From assembly GCF_900112345.1 (NCBI RefSeq), contig NZ_FOLB01000003.1:124001-188000 (forward strand): DNA of 64,000 bases, given 5' to 3'. The translations under genes and the position numbers were made by a program. The stretch is from Nocardioides terrae. Its GTDB lineage: Bacteria; Actinomycetota; Actinomycetes; Propionibacteriales; Nocardioidaceae. Of this stretch, positions 56,912 through 64,000 are shown one piece after another. The notes beneath the pieces were generated by a model that was not told where the DNA came from, ran no database searches, and saw only the letters and a program-made list of their open reading frames with translations. Within the stretch, counting starts at the first letter, position 1. Each line of letters starts with the position of its first letter.

Positions 56912-57402
56912 TGAGCCGCAAGGCAGCCATCGGGAGTACGCCGGCCACGGTCGCCCTGACCCGGGCCGGCATCGCCTTCACGCTCCATCCCTACGAGCAC
57001 GACCCGCGGGCCGCGTCCTACGGTCTGGAGGCGGCCGAGGCGCTCGGGATCGAGCCCGAGCGCGTGCTCAAGACGCTGATGGCGGCGGTCGACGGTCGGC
57101 TGTGCGTCGGGATCGTGCCGGTCTCGGCTCGGCTCGACCTCAAGGCCCTGGCCAGGGCGCTCGGCGCGAGCAGGGCCGTCATGGCCGAGGTGGCGGCCGC
57201 CGAGCGGGCGACGGGCTACGTCGCCGGCGGCATCTCCCCGATCGGGCAGAAGCGGACCCACCCGACCGTCGTCGAGGCCGCGGCCCTCGGCTTCGACACG
57301 GTCTTCGTGTCGGCCGGGCGCCGCGGCCTCGACCTGGAGGTCGCGCCGGCCGACCTGGTGTCGGCCACGTCGGCGCTGGTCGCCCCGATCAGTCGTCAGT
57401 GA
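56911..57402 (+). CDS. ybaK: YbaK-type Cys-tRNA(Pro)/mischarged tRNA deacylase
   Basis: 163 residues. The YbaK/EbsC editing domain is clear: ATVALTRAGIAFTLHPYEHD at the start, RVLKTLMAAVDG with the conserved Lys, and GYVAGGISPIGQK with the GxxSP motif at about residues 102-114. It hydrolyses cysteine wrongly attached to tRNA-Pro. ATG at 56911 overlaps the upstream stop; the last seven bases overlap the convergent DUF3352 gene. Confidence 0.92.
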   Translation: MSRKAAIGSTPATVALTRAGIAFTLHPYEHDPRAASYGLEAAEALGIEPERVLKTLMAAVDGRLCVGIVPVSARLDLKALARALGASRAVMAEVAAAERATGYVAGGISPIGQKRTHPTVVEAAALGFDTVFVSAGRRGLDLEVAPADLVSATSALVAPISRQ

Positions 57403-59156
57403 AGGCTGAGCTTGAAGACGCCGTGCGAGACGTCGCCATCGGTCCAGCCGCTGATGCCGAGCGCCTTGAGCGGTGCGAGGTTCGCCGTGACCTCGTCGTC
57501 GCCGCTGGCCAGCGCCTTGATCGCGTCGTCGAGGGCGTCGAAGTTGACGTAGAGCACGCCCGACGCCTTGTCGCCGTCCGGCACGACTCCGGCGAACGTG
57601 TCCGAGGAGCCGAGCTTGCCGCCCTTCGCCACGTCGCCGGTGAAGGACTTGTCGAGGCCGAGGGCGACGCCCTCGTCACCGGCGACCGGCTCCAGCGCTC
57701 CGTCGGGGGCGCCGATGGCACCGCGCAGCTTGGTCACGACCTTGTCGATCGCGTCCTTGTCCCCACGGACCTTGAGCGCGACCGGCACGTCGGACGGGTC
57801 GCCGCCGTTGACCAGGCCCTCGACGTCGATGTCCGGGCCGAGGGCGAGAGCCGCGGAGTCGCCCAGCAGCTTGTCGAGGTCTCCGGGGAGGTCCAGACCG
57901 GTGGCCTGGGACAGCGGCGCGAAGAGCGCCTCCGGGTCGGCGTCGTCACCGCAGACGTTCTTGATGCTCGTGGTGACGGAGTCGATCCAGCCCTTCGGCA
58001 GCGCGACGCCAAAGGCGACCGCGGTGTCGTCCGGCAGGGTGTTGACGACCGGCGACGCGCTCGGCTTGCCCAGCGCGCCACCGAACGCGCGCATGTCGCC
58101 GACGGTCTCGAGCTCGACACCGTCGTCCGCGAACCGCAGCGTCGCCGCGGCTCCGCCGAAGTCGGCGAGGTTCGCCTGCATCCGCTGGCCCGAGGTTCCG
58201 GAGTCGGCCAGGCCGGGGCACGCGCCGAGCATGCCGAACGGGTCGAGCGGCGACGAACCCGGGTCGGCGCCGGCCGGCCCGGCCAGGTCGCCGAACATCG
58301 CCTCGCAGTCCGCCTTGGTGAAGTCGTCGGAGAGCACGTCCGGCGAGCACAGCTCGTCGGTGTCTGGGGCCGCGGAGACGCTGGCCTTGGGGAGCGCCCC
58401 CTCGAGGTCGGAGGTGACGTTGCCGAGCTGCTTCGCCAGGACCTGGCCGGCCGCCGGGGCGGCGTAGGCGGTCAGGATGCCGCTGTCCCCTGCCTTGTCG
58501 GTCCAGCTCTGGAAGTCGGCGTCGTCGGCGAGGGTGCCCTTGTCGGACTCGGCGACGACCTTCTTCGCGGCGTCCTCGGTAGCGGCGAGGACGACCCAGT
58601 CACCGTCGAAGGCCCAGCCGGGGGCGTCGGAGGCGTCGTCCGTGCCACACGAGAGGAGCTTCTTCAGGCCGGCCTCGGCCTTGCCCTTGTCGCTGGTCTG
58701 AACGACCACCACGGGCTCGGGCTTGTCGGTCCCGACTGCCGCCACGGCGGCGCGGGAGCCCAGCCACGGCTCGACGTCCTTGGCGAAGTCGAGCTTGCAG
58801 CCGGAGTCCGCGACCATCTGCTTGAAGATCCACTCACGGACGTCGTCGTCGGTCTGCAGGCCGACCTTGTCCTTGAACGCGGGGAACTTGCGCGCCAGCT
58901 TGAGCGCGGCGATCTTCTGCCCACCGCTCGGGTCCAGGTCGACGCTGACGTAGCCGATCGTCGAGGCGGGCAGCGCCTCGGCGGGCTGGGAGCCCTGGCT
59001 GAAGAACGACGCGGCCGCCCACGCGGCGGCGGCGCCGCCGATGGCGAGAGCACCGAGGACGCCACCGCCGATCCAGAGTCCCTTGCGGCTCTTGGGCGCT
59101 CCGGGACCGCCGATCACGAGCTGGTCGGTCGGCGGCTGGTCGGCGTTCTCAGACAT
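57396..59156 (-). CDS. DUF3352-like membrane-anchored protein
   Basis: 586 residues: a short cytoplasmic N terminus, one helix (about 27-50, IGGGVLGALAIGGAAAAWAAA) and a long acidic extracytoplasmic domain that begins PASTIGYVSVDLDPSGGQK, the usual opening of DUF3352. It contains several Cys that could pair (GTDDASD region, CSPDVLS, CEAMFG, CPGLAD) and many Asp-Lys-Gly loops. ATG at 59156 lies seven bases after TAGGCT. Function unknown; family members are exported and some are linked to envelope stress. Confidence 0.85.
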   Translation of the reverse strand: MSENADQPPTDQLVIGGPGAPKSRKGLWIGGGVLGALAIGGAAAAWAAASFFSQGSQPAEALPASTIGYVSVDLDPSGGQKIAALKLARKFPAFKDKVGLQTDDDVREWIFKQMVADSGCKLDFAKDVEPWLGSRAAVAAVGTDKPEPVVVVQTSDKGKAEAGLKKLLSCGTDDASDAPGWAFDGDWVVLAATEDAAKKVVAESDKGTLADDADFQSWTDKAGDSGILTAYAAPAAGQVLAKQLGNVTSDLEGALPKASVSAAPDTDELCSPDVLSDDFTKADCEAMFGDLAGPAGADPGSSPLDPFGMLGACPGLADSGTSGQRMQANLADFGGAAATLRFADDGVELETVGDMRAFGGALGKPSASPVVNTLPDDTAVAFGVALPKGWIDSVTTSIKNVCGDDADPEALFAPLSQATGLDLPGDLDKLLGDSAALALGPDIDVEGLVNGGDPSDVPVALKVRGDKDAIDKVVTKLRGAIGAPDGALEPVAGDEGVALGLDKSFTGDVAKGGKLGSSDTFAGVVPDGDKASGVLYVNFDALDDAIKALASGDDEVTANLAPLKALGISGWTDGDVSHGVFKLSLH

Positions 59157-59163
59157 GGGCGGG

Positions 59164-59169
59164 AGCCTA
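59164..59169 (-). promoter_or_regulatory. -10 box (TAGGCT) of the DUF3352 gene
   Basis: TAGGCT on the minus strand, seven bases before ATG at 59156 and overlapping the last codons of the upstream gene region (59167 onward). Confidence 0.55.
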
Positions 59170-59661
59170 TCGCGGCTCTTCGCCGGTCGGACGCTCTCCG
59201 AGCAAGAGGAAGACAGCACCGACGGCCAGGACCGCGGCGAGCGGCCAGGTCACGAACGCCGCCACCCCGGGCCTGCTGATCGTCCCCGTGAGGCGCGTGC
59301 CGTCGGCGGCGTGCGCGGCCGCTCTCGCGGGGTCCGGAGGGGCGCCGTGCAGACCGACGACGCGCATCAGCCAGGCGGCGAGCAGCGATCCGACGAGCAC
59401 CGCGGCGAGCGTCAGGACCTCCGGCGCACGCGAGAGCCACGCGGCCGCGATGCCGAGCAGCAGCCCCGCGGCGACGGCGATGACGACGTACCACCCGGTG
59501 GAGGCGAAGGAGTCCTCGTGCGTGGAGCCGGAGTACCACTGGCCGCCGACCACGATGCCGTCCGGGGCGTGCAGCCGGGTGCGCCAGAGCAGCCCGGACA
59601 CCGCACCGGTGGCAGCGAAGCCAGCGACGAGGCCGGCGACCCAGGCGGTCGCGCGGCTCAC
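59167..59661 (-). CDS. Four-helix membrane protein downstream of dnaE
   Basis: About 164 residues: helix 1 near residues 6-28, a 25-residue extracytoplasmic loop with WYSGSTHEDSF, then helices at about 45-65, 72-95 and 128-152. GTG at 59661 overlaps the dnaE stop (GTGA); ATG at 59673 four codons upstream is an equal alternative. The layout (helix, loop, three helices) is like DUF2567-type actinobacterial proteins but I cannot confirm this. Translational coupling to dnaE is probably incidental. Confidence 0.75.
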   Translation of the reverse strand: MSRATAWVAGLVAGFAATGAVSGLLWRTRLHAPDGIVVGGQWYSGSTHEDSFASTGWYVVIAVAAGLLLGIAAAWLSRAPEVLTLAAVLVGSLLAAWLMRVVGLHGAPPDPARAAAHAADGTRLTGTISRPGVAAFVTWPLAAVLAVGAVFLLLGERPTGEEPR

Positions 59662-62600
59662 CCGGTCAGGCATCCGGGACCGAGCAGGTGCTTGAGGTCG
59701 GCGAAGAGGGCCGGTGTGGGAGTCACCCGGAGATTGTCCCCGAGCCGCATGACGCGGGTGGACTCGCGGGTCAGCAGGCGCAGGCGCACCTCGGTGACGC
59801 CGGGGTGGGTGCCGAGCACGTCCCGGAGCTGGGCCACCACCGGCGGGGTGCAGCGCGTCGACGGCATGCTGATCACGACCGGTCCGCTCGGACCCTCGGA
59901 CAGGTCCGGGACGGTGACCTCCTGGCCGCGCAGCTGGGGCTGCTCGCGGTCCTTGTCGAGCACGCCCTTGACCCGGATGATCGCGTCCTCGATGAGGTAG
60001 GGCGCGGCGAGCTGGTAGGAGCTCGGGAAGAGCAGCACCTCGACGGCGCCGTCGAGGTCCTCGAGGGTGACGGTCGCCCACGGGTCGCCCTTCTTGGTGA
60101 TCTTGCGCTGGACCGAGGTGACCAGGCCGGCCACCGTCACGACGGCGCCGTGCGGCCGCTCGTCGAGCAGCAGCTGCCCGACGGTCGCGTCGGTGCCGCT
60201 GGACAGCACATGCTCGAGGCCGAGCAGCGGGTGGTCGGAGACGTAGAGGCCGAGCATCTCCCGCTCGTGGCCGAGCAGGGTCATCTTGTCCCACTCGTCG
60301 AGGTCGGGGATCGTCACCGAGACGCCGAACGATCCGCCCTCGTCGTCGAGGCCGCCGAAGAGCGAGTCCTGGCCGATCGCCTCGTTGCGCTTGATGTCGA
60401 CGTATTGGTCGACCGCCGTCTCGTGGATGGCGACGAGCGCCCGGCGGCGGTGCTTCATGTCGTCGAACGCGCCGGCCTTGATCAGAGACTCGATCACCCG
60501 CTTGTTGCAGCCCTGGGCGGGCACCTTGCTCAGGAAGTCGTTGAAGTCGGTGTAGCGGCCCTTCTCCTCACGGGCGGCGACGATGCCGTCGACGACGTTC
60601 CAGCCGACGTTGCGCACCGCGGTCAGGCCGAAGCGGATGTCGTTGCCGACGGCGGTGAAGTTGTGCGCCGACTCGTTGACGTCGGGCGGCAGGACGGCGA
60701 TCTTCATGCGGCGACACTCGTTGAGGTAGATCGCCATCTTGTCCTTGTCGTTCTTGACCGAGGTCAGGAGCGCCGCCATGTATTCGGTGGGGTAGTTGGC
60801 CTTGAGGTAGGCGGTCCAGTAGGTGACGACGCCGTAGGCCGCCGAGTGCGACTTGTTGAAGGCGTAGTCGGCGAAGGGGACGAGGATCTCCCAGAGAGTC
60901 TTGACGGCGTCCTTGGGGTAGCCGCGCTCGAGCATGCCGCTCTCGAAGCCGGCGTACTGCTTGTCCAGCTCCTCCTTCTTCTTCTTGCCCATCGCGCGGC
61001 GCATGTTGTCCGCGGCGCCCAGCGAGAAGCCGGCGAGCACCTGCGCGATCGCCATGACCTGCTCCTGGTAGACGATCAGGCCGTAGGTCTCCCCCAGCAC
61101 CGGCTCGAGCGCCTCGGCCAGCGCCGGGTGGATGTAGTCGATGGCCTGGCGGCCGTTCTTGCGCAGCGCGTAGTTGGTGTGCGAGTCGGCGCCCATCGGG
61201 CCCGGCCGGTAGAGCGCGGAGACGGCGGTGATGTCGGCGAACTTGTCCGGCTGCATGAGGCGCAGCAGCGAGCGCATGCCGCCGCCATCGAGCTGGAAGA
61301 CGCCGAGCGTGTCACCGCGGCCCATCAGCTCGTAGGTCGCGCGGTCGTCGAAGGGAAGCTCCTCCAGGACGAGCTGCTCACCCTTGTTGGCGGTGATGTT
61401 GGCGACCGCGTCCTCGAGCGTGTGGAGGTTGGAGAGCCCCAGGAAGTCCATCTTGACCAGGCCGAGCGCCTCGCACATGGGGTACTCGAACTGCGTGATG
61501 ACCGCGCCGTCCTGCTTCGGGTCCATCAGCGGCACGATGTCGAGCAGCGGCTCGCTCGCCATGATCACACCGGCCGCGTGTACGCCGGTCTGCCGGATCT
61601 GCCCCTCCAGGCCGGTCGCCACCTCGTAGATGCGGCGCACGTCCGGGTCCTGGTCGTAGAGGGCACGGAACTCGCCACCCTCGGCGTAGCGCTTGCTCTC
61701 CGGGTCGAAGAGCTCCTTGAGCTTGACGCTCTTGCCCATCACGTCGGGCGGCAGCGCCTTGGTGATCCGGTCGCCGATGGCGAAGCCGTGGTCGAGGATG
61801 CGGGCGGCGTCCTTGATCGCGGCCTTGGCCTTGATCCGACCGAAGGTGGCGATCTGGGCGACCTTCTCGGCGCCGTACTTCTCGGTGACGTACCTGATGA
61901 CCTCGCCGCGCCGGTGATCGTCGAAGTCGATGTCGAAGTCGGGCATCGACGGGCGCTCGGGGTTGAGGAAGCGCTCGAAGAACAGGCCGTGCTCGAGCGG
62001 GCAGAGGTCGGTGATCCGCAGCGCGTAGGCGGCGATCGAGCCGGCACCTGAGCCACGGCCGGGACCGACCCGGATGCCGTTGTCCTTCGACCACTGGATG
62101 AAGTCGGCGACCACGAGGTAGTAGCCGCAGTAGCCCTTGGTCGCGATGATGTCGAGCTCGAAGTTGACGCGGTCCTTGACGTCCTGGGTCAGCCGCTCGC
62201 CGGGGTAACGGGCCTCGATGCCGCGCCAGACCTCCTTGCGGAACCAGCTCTCCTCGCTCTCGCCGGCCGGGATGTCGGCGCGGGCCATGTAGCCGCCGGT
62301 CGACTCGGTGAACTCGACGTTGCAGCGCTCGGCGATCAGCAGCGTGTTGTCACAGGCCTCGATGAGGTCCTGGGAACCCCACAGCTCGCGCATCTCGGCG
62401 GCCGACTTGATGTAGTAGCCGGTGCCCTCGAAGGCGAACCGCTTGCCGCCCTGGCTGTAGGGCGGCTCCGAGAGGCGGCTGCCGGAGTTGACGCACAGCA
62501 GCGCCTCCTGGGCGCTGGCGTCCTCGGGGTTGTTGTAGTGGCTGTCGTTGGTGGCGAGCGGCGCGATGCCGAGCTGCTTGCCGAGCCGGAGCAGGTCGTC

Positions 62601-63221
62601 GCGCACCCGCTTCTCGATGCTGATGCCGTGGTCCATCAGCTCGAGGAAGACGTTGTCCCGGCCGAAGATCTCCTGCAGCTCGCCCGCCTCGCGGACCGCC
62701 TCGTCCCACTGCCCGAGTCGCAGCCGGGTCTGGATGGCGCCGCTGGGGCAGCCCGTGCTGACGATGAGGCCCTTGCTGTAGGTCTCGAGGAGCTCGCGGT
62801 CCATCCGCGGCTTGTAGAAGTAGCCCTCCATGCTCGCCTTGCTGGAGAGCCGGAAGAGGTTGTGCATGCCCTCGGTCGACTCCGCCCACATCGTCATGTG
62901 GGTGTAGGCGCCCCCGCCCGAGACGTCGTCGCCGCCCTCCTCGGCCGTCTCGCCCTTGCCCCAGCGGATCCGCTTGCGCTCACCGCGCGGCGTGCCCGGC
63001 GTGAGGTAGGCCTCGATGCCCATGATCGGCTGGACGCCGTACTTCTTGGCCTTGGAGTAGAAGTCGTAGGCGCCGTGCATGTTGCCGTGGTCGGTCATGG
63101 CGATCGCCGGCATCTGCTGCTCGGACACCCGCTGGAACAGCCCGTCCAGCAGCGACGCACCGTCGAGCATGGAGTACTCGGTGTGGACGTGCAGATGGAC
63201 GAAGGAGTCCTGCGAGGTCAT
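59658..63221 (-). CDS. dnaE: DNA polymerase III alpha subunit (DnaE1)
   Basis: 1187 residues, normal for DnaE1. The PHP domain opens FVHLHVHTEYSMLDGASLLDG and keeps further metal ligands (MTDHGNMHGAYDF, LATNDSHY); the palm carries the catalytic acidic pair in PDFDIDFDDHRRGEVIRY and the upstream GPGRGSGAGSIAAYAL; a helix-hairpin-helix region and OB fold (VTVAGLVTSVQRK) follow. It is the replicative polymerase. In mycobacterial DnaE1 the PHP domain does the 3'-5' proofreading, and the same residues seem intact here. GAGGAGG lies about 13 bases before the ATG. Confidence 0.97.
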   Translation of the reverse strand: MTSQDSFVHLHVHTEYSMLDGASLLDGLFQRVSEQQMPAIAMTDHGNMHGAYDFYSKAKKYGVQPIMGIEAYLTPGTPRGERKRIRWGKGETAEEGGDDVSGGGAYTHMTMWAESTEGMHNLFRLSSKASMEGYFYKPRMDRELLETYSKGLIVSTGCPSGAIQTRLRLGQWDEAVREAGELQEIFGRDNVFLELMDHGISIEKRVRDDLLRLGKQLGIAPLATNDSHYNNPEDASAQEALLCVNSGSRLSEPPYSQGGKRFAFEGTGYYIKSAAEMRELWGSQDLIEACDNTLLIAERCNVEFTESTGGYMARADIPAGESEESWFRKEVWRGIEARYPGERLTQDVKDRVNFELDIIATKGYCGYYLVVADFIQWSKDNGIRVGPGRGSGAGSIAAYALRITDLCPLEHGLFFERFLNPERPSMPDFDIDFDDHRRGEVIRYVTEKYGAEKVAQIATFGRIKAKAAIKDAARILDHGFAIGDRITKALPPDVMGKSVKLKELFDPESKRYAEGGEFRALYDQDPDVRRIYEVATGLEGQIRQTGVHAAGVIMASEPLLDIVPLMDPKQDGAVITQFEYPMCEALGLVKMDFLGLSNLHTLEDAVANITANKGEQLVLEELPFDDRATYELMGRGDTLGVFQLDGGGMRSLLRLMQPDKFADITAVSALYRPGPMGADSHTNYALRKNGRQAIDYIHPALAEALEPVLGETYGLIVYQEQVMAIAQVLAGFSLGAADNMRRAMGKKKKEELDKQYAGFESGMLERGYPKDAVKTLWEILVPFADYAFNKSHSAAYGVVTYWTAYLKANYPTEYMAALLTSVKNDKDKMAIYLNECRRMKIAVLPPDVNESAHNFTAVGNDIRFGLTAVRNVGWNVVDGIVAAREEKGRYTDFNDFLSKVPAQGCNKRVIESLIKAGAFDDMKHRRRALVAIHETAVDQYVDIKRNEAIGQDSLFGGLDDEGGSFGVSVTIPDLDEWDKMTLLGHEREMLGLYVSDHPLLGLEHVLSSGTDATVGQLLLDERPHGAVVTVAGLVTSVQRKITKKGDPWATVTLEDLDGAVEVLLFPSSYQLAAPYLIEDAIIRVKGVLDKDREQPQLRGQEVTVPDLSEGPSGPVVISMPSTRCTPPVVAQLRDVLGTHPGVTEVRLRLLTRESTRVMRLGDNLRVTPTPALFADLKHLLGPGCLTG

Positions 63222-63372
63222 CGGTGGAGAGCCCTCCTCAGGGGTCGCTCGGGCGCAGCAGATCAGGGTTACGACGGCTCGCGCCGACGGCCTGGGGGAA
63301 GAGCCTCAGCCTACGGGACGCGATGCGTCCGGTCATGGTGGACGCCACCGACAATGCCGGATTCGGTGCGGG
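63222..63372. other. Intergenic region upstream of dnaE
   Basis: 151 bases between dnaE and the gene at the window edge, both on the minus strand. It should contain the dnaE promoter and the end of the upstream transcript. I see a possible ribosome-binding site (GAGGAGG) near 63235 but no clear hairpin or promoter pair. Confidence 0.5.
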
Positions 63373-64000
63373 CTAGTCCGGGTCGGCGAACTTCTCGGCC
63401 AGGGCCGCCTCGACGATCGTCGGCCCCACGCCCACGTCACCCGCGATCCGGTGGAGGAGACCGAGGACGAACGCGTACTCGGCCGTCGACCAGTCGGCCG
63501 CCGCGAGGTCGCTGCCCGGGACCAGCCCGTTGACGGCCCGGGCGAGCACCCGGTCGAGCCCGAGAGCGTGCTCGCCGGCGCGCCGGTCGGCCGCGTCGAG
63601 GAAGCGGGTGAACAGCGAGGGGCCCCAGCCGGGCAGGTGCCCCTCGTTGGCGAGCAGGTAGTAGGCGTCGACCGGGCCGACTGCGTCCAGGGTGGCGACG
63701 ACCGCCTCGAGCCGGGGCTCGACGTCGCCGCGGTCGAGGATCCGGCCCGTCCGCCAGGCGCCGTCGTCGGACCGTCCGAAGCTCCAGGCGCTCGCGGCCG
63801 CCAGCAGCGGCGCCCACCCGCTGCCGGCACGGCAGGTTGCGGCCACGGCGAGCAGGTCCGACCGGCCGATCCGAAGGCCTGCACGCAGGTCGCCGGGCAG
63901 TTGTGCGACCTCGCGCCAGGCCGGGTGCAGGACGACCGGACGCTCGTCGTCGACGGTCCAGCTCACACCGTCGAGGGCCCCACCCTCGATCTCCGTGGTC
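63373..64000 (-). CDS. OGG-fold DNA glycosylase-like protein, 5' end at or beyond window edge
   Basis: At least 197 residues from GTG at 63966, and the frame stays open with coding-like codons to base 64000, so the gene may begin outside. The segment YYLLANEGHLPGWGPSLFTRFLDAADRR resembles actinobacterial proteins annotated as 8-oxoguanine glycosylase OGG-fold, where GxGPSFFTKFLYF is the family core. A helix-hairpin-helix with the catalytic Lys/Asp of true OGG1 is not evident, so enzymatic activity is unproven. It lies upstream of dnaE on the same strand. Confidence 0.7.
   Translation of the reverse strand, partial: TTEIEGGALDGVSWTVDDERPVVLHPAWREVAQLPGDLRAGLRIGRSDLLAVAATCRAGSGWAPLLAAASAWSFGRSDDGAWRTGRILDRGDVEPRLEAVVATLDAVGPVDAYYLLANEGHLPGWGPSLFTRFLDAADRRAGEHALGLDRVLARAVNGLVPGSDLAAADWSTAEYAFVLGLLHRIAGDVGVGPTIVEAALAEKFADPD

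Noticed and set aside
59688-62051. A 787-residue plus-strand frame opposite dnaE
   Set aside because: Antisense shadow of dnaE; rich in Val, Asp, Glu and Arg with no domain.

Overview
The window is a very GC-rich, gene-dense chromosome segment of an actinobacterium. Polymerase, his/trp, gltBD, pyk, lgt and pdtaR neighbourhoods resemble mycobacterial and streptomycete order, and the accessory genes (DUF6318-type lipoprotein, DUF222-HNH gene, TIGR03085 protein, HGxxPAAW protein) point by inference to the Nocardioides/Nocardioidaceae group. No rRNA, insertion sequence, CRISPR array or prophage was seen. No gene-free stretch exceeds 300 bases; the longest is about 190.

Layout. (1) 1-14.4 kb is a cell-envelope glycan locus: a truncated membrane protein, a large AftD-like GT-C arabinofuranosyltransferase, a methyltransferase, a GT4 glycosyltransferase, DprE2, DprE1, a HAD-UbiA fusion, a 50-residue DUF2613-like protein, a second polytopic membrane protein and a Wzx-like flippase. 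DprE1, DprE2 and HAD-UbiA could together make decaprenyl-phosphoryl-arabinose, the donor an AftD-type enzyme would use. (2) 14.4-18.1 kb holds polA, a hotdog thioesterase and a GNAT acetyltransferase. (3) 18.3-25.7 kb holds two convergent amino-acid ABC importers: a polar/glutamine-type operon on the plus strand and a complete livKHMGF operon on the minus strand, separated by a strong bidirectional hairpin. (4) 25.8-34.3 kb holds the ANTAR regulator pdtaR, an unusual short-variable-arm tRNA with a Leu (CAA) anticodon, pyk, gltD and gltB. (5) 34.4-40.5 kb holds lgt, a SCO lipoprotein, trpA, trpB, trpC, three small membrane proteins and hisI. (6) 40.5-49.8 kb holds a heterodimeric ABC exporter and an accessory block: TIGR03085 protein, DUF6318 lipoprotein, secreted PKD-like protein, HNH endonuclease, VOC protein, an unknown 386-residue protein and a DHFR-like reductase. 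This block separates hisI from the main his operon. (7) 49.8-55.5 kb is hisD-hisC-hisB-hisH-(membrane protein)-priA-hisF, ending in an N-terminal fragment of ribonuclease Z. (8) 55.6-64 kb holds a membrane protein, a LON-domain protein, YbaK deacylase, a DUF3352 protein, a small membrane protein, dnaE and the edge of an OGG-fold protein.

Two organisational habits recur. Adjacent genes very often overlap by four bases (ATGA or GTGA), implying translational coupling. Many operon-leading genes have a TANNNT -10 box only 6-8 bases before the start codon and no Shine-Dalgarno, implying leaderless mRNAs. Start codons were chosen from these signals and remain predictions. All family assignments come from reading the sequence, not from database searches.
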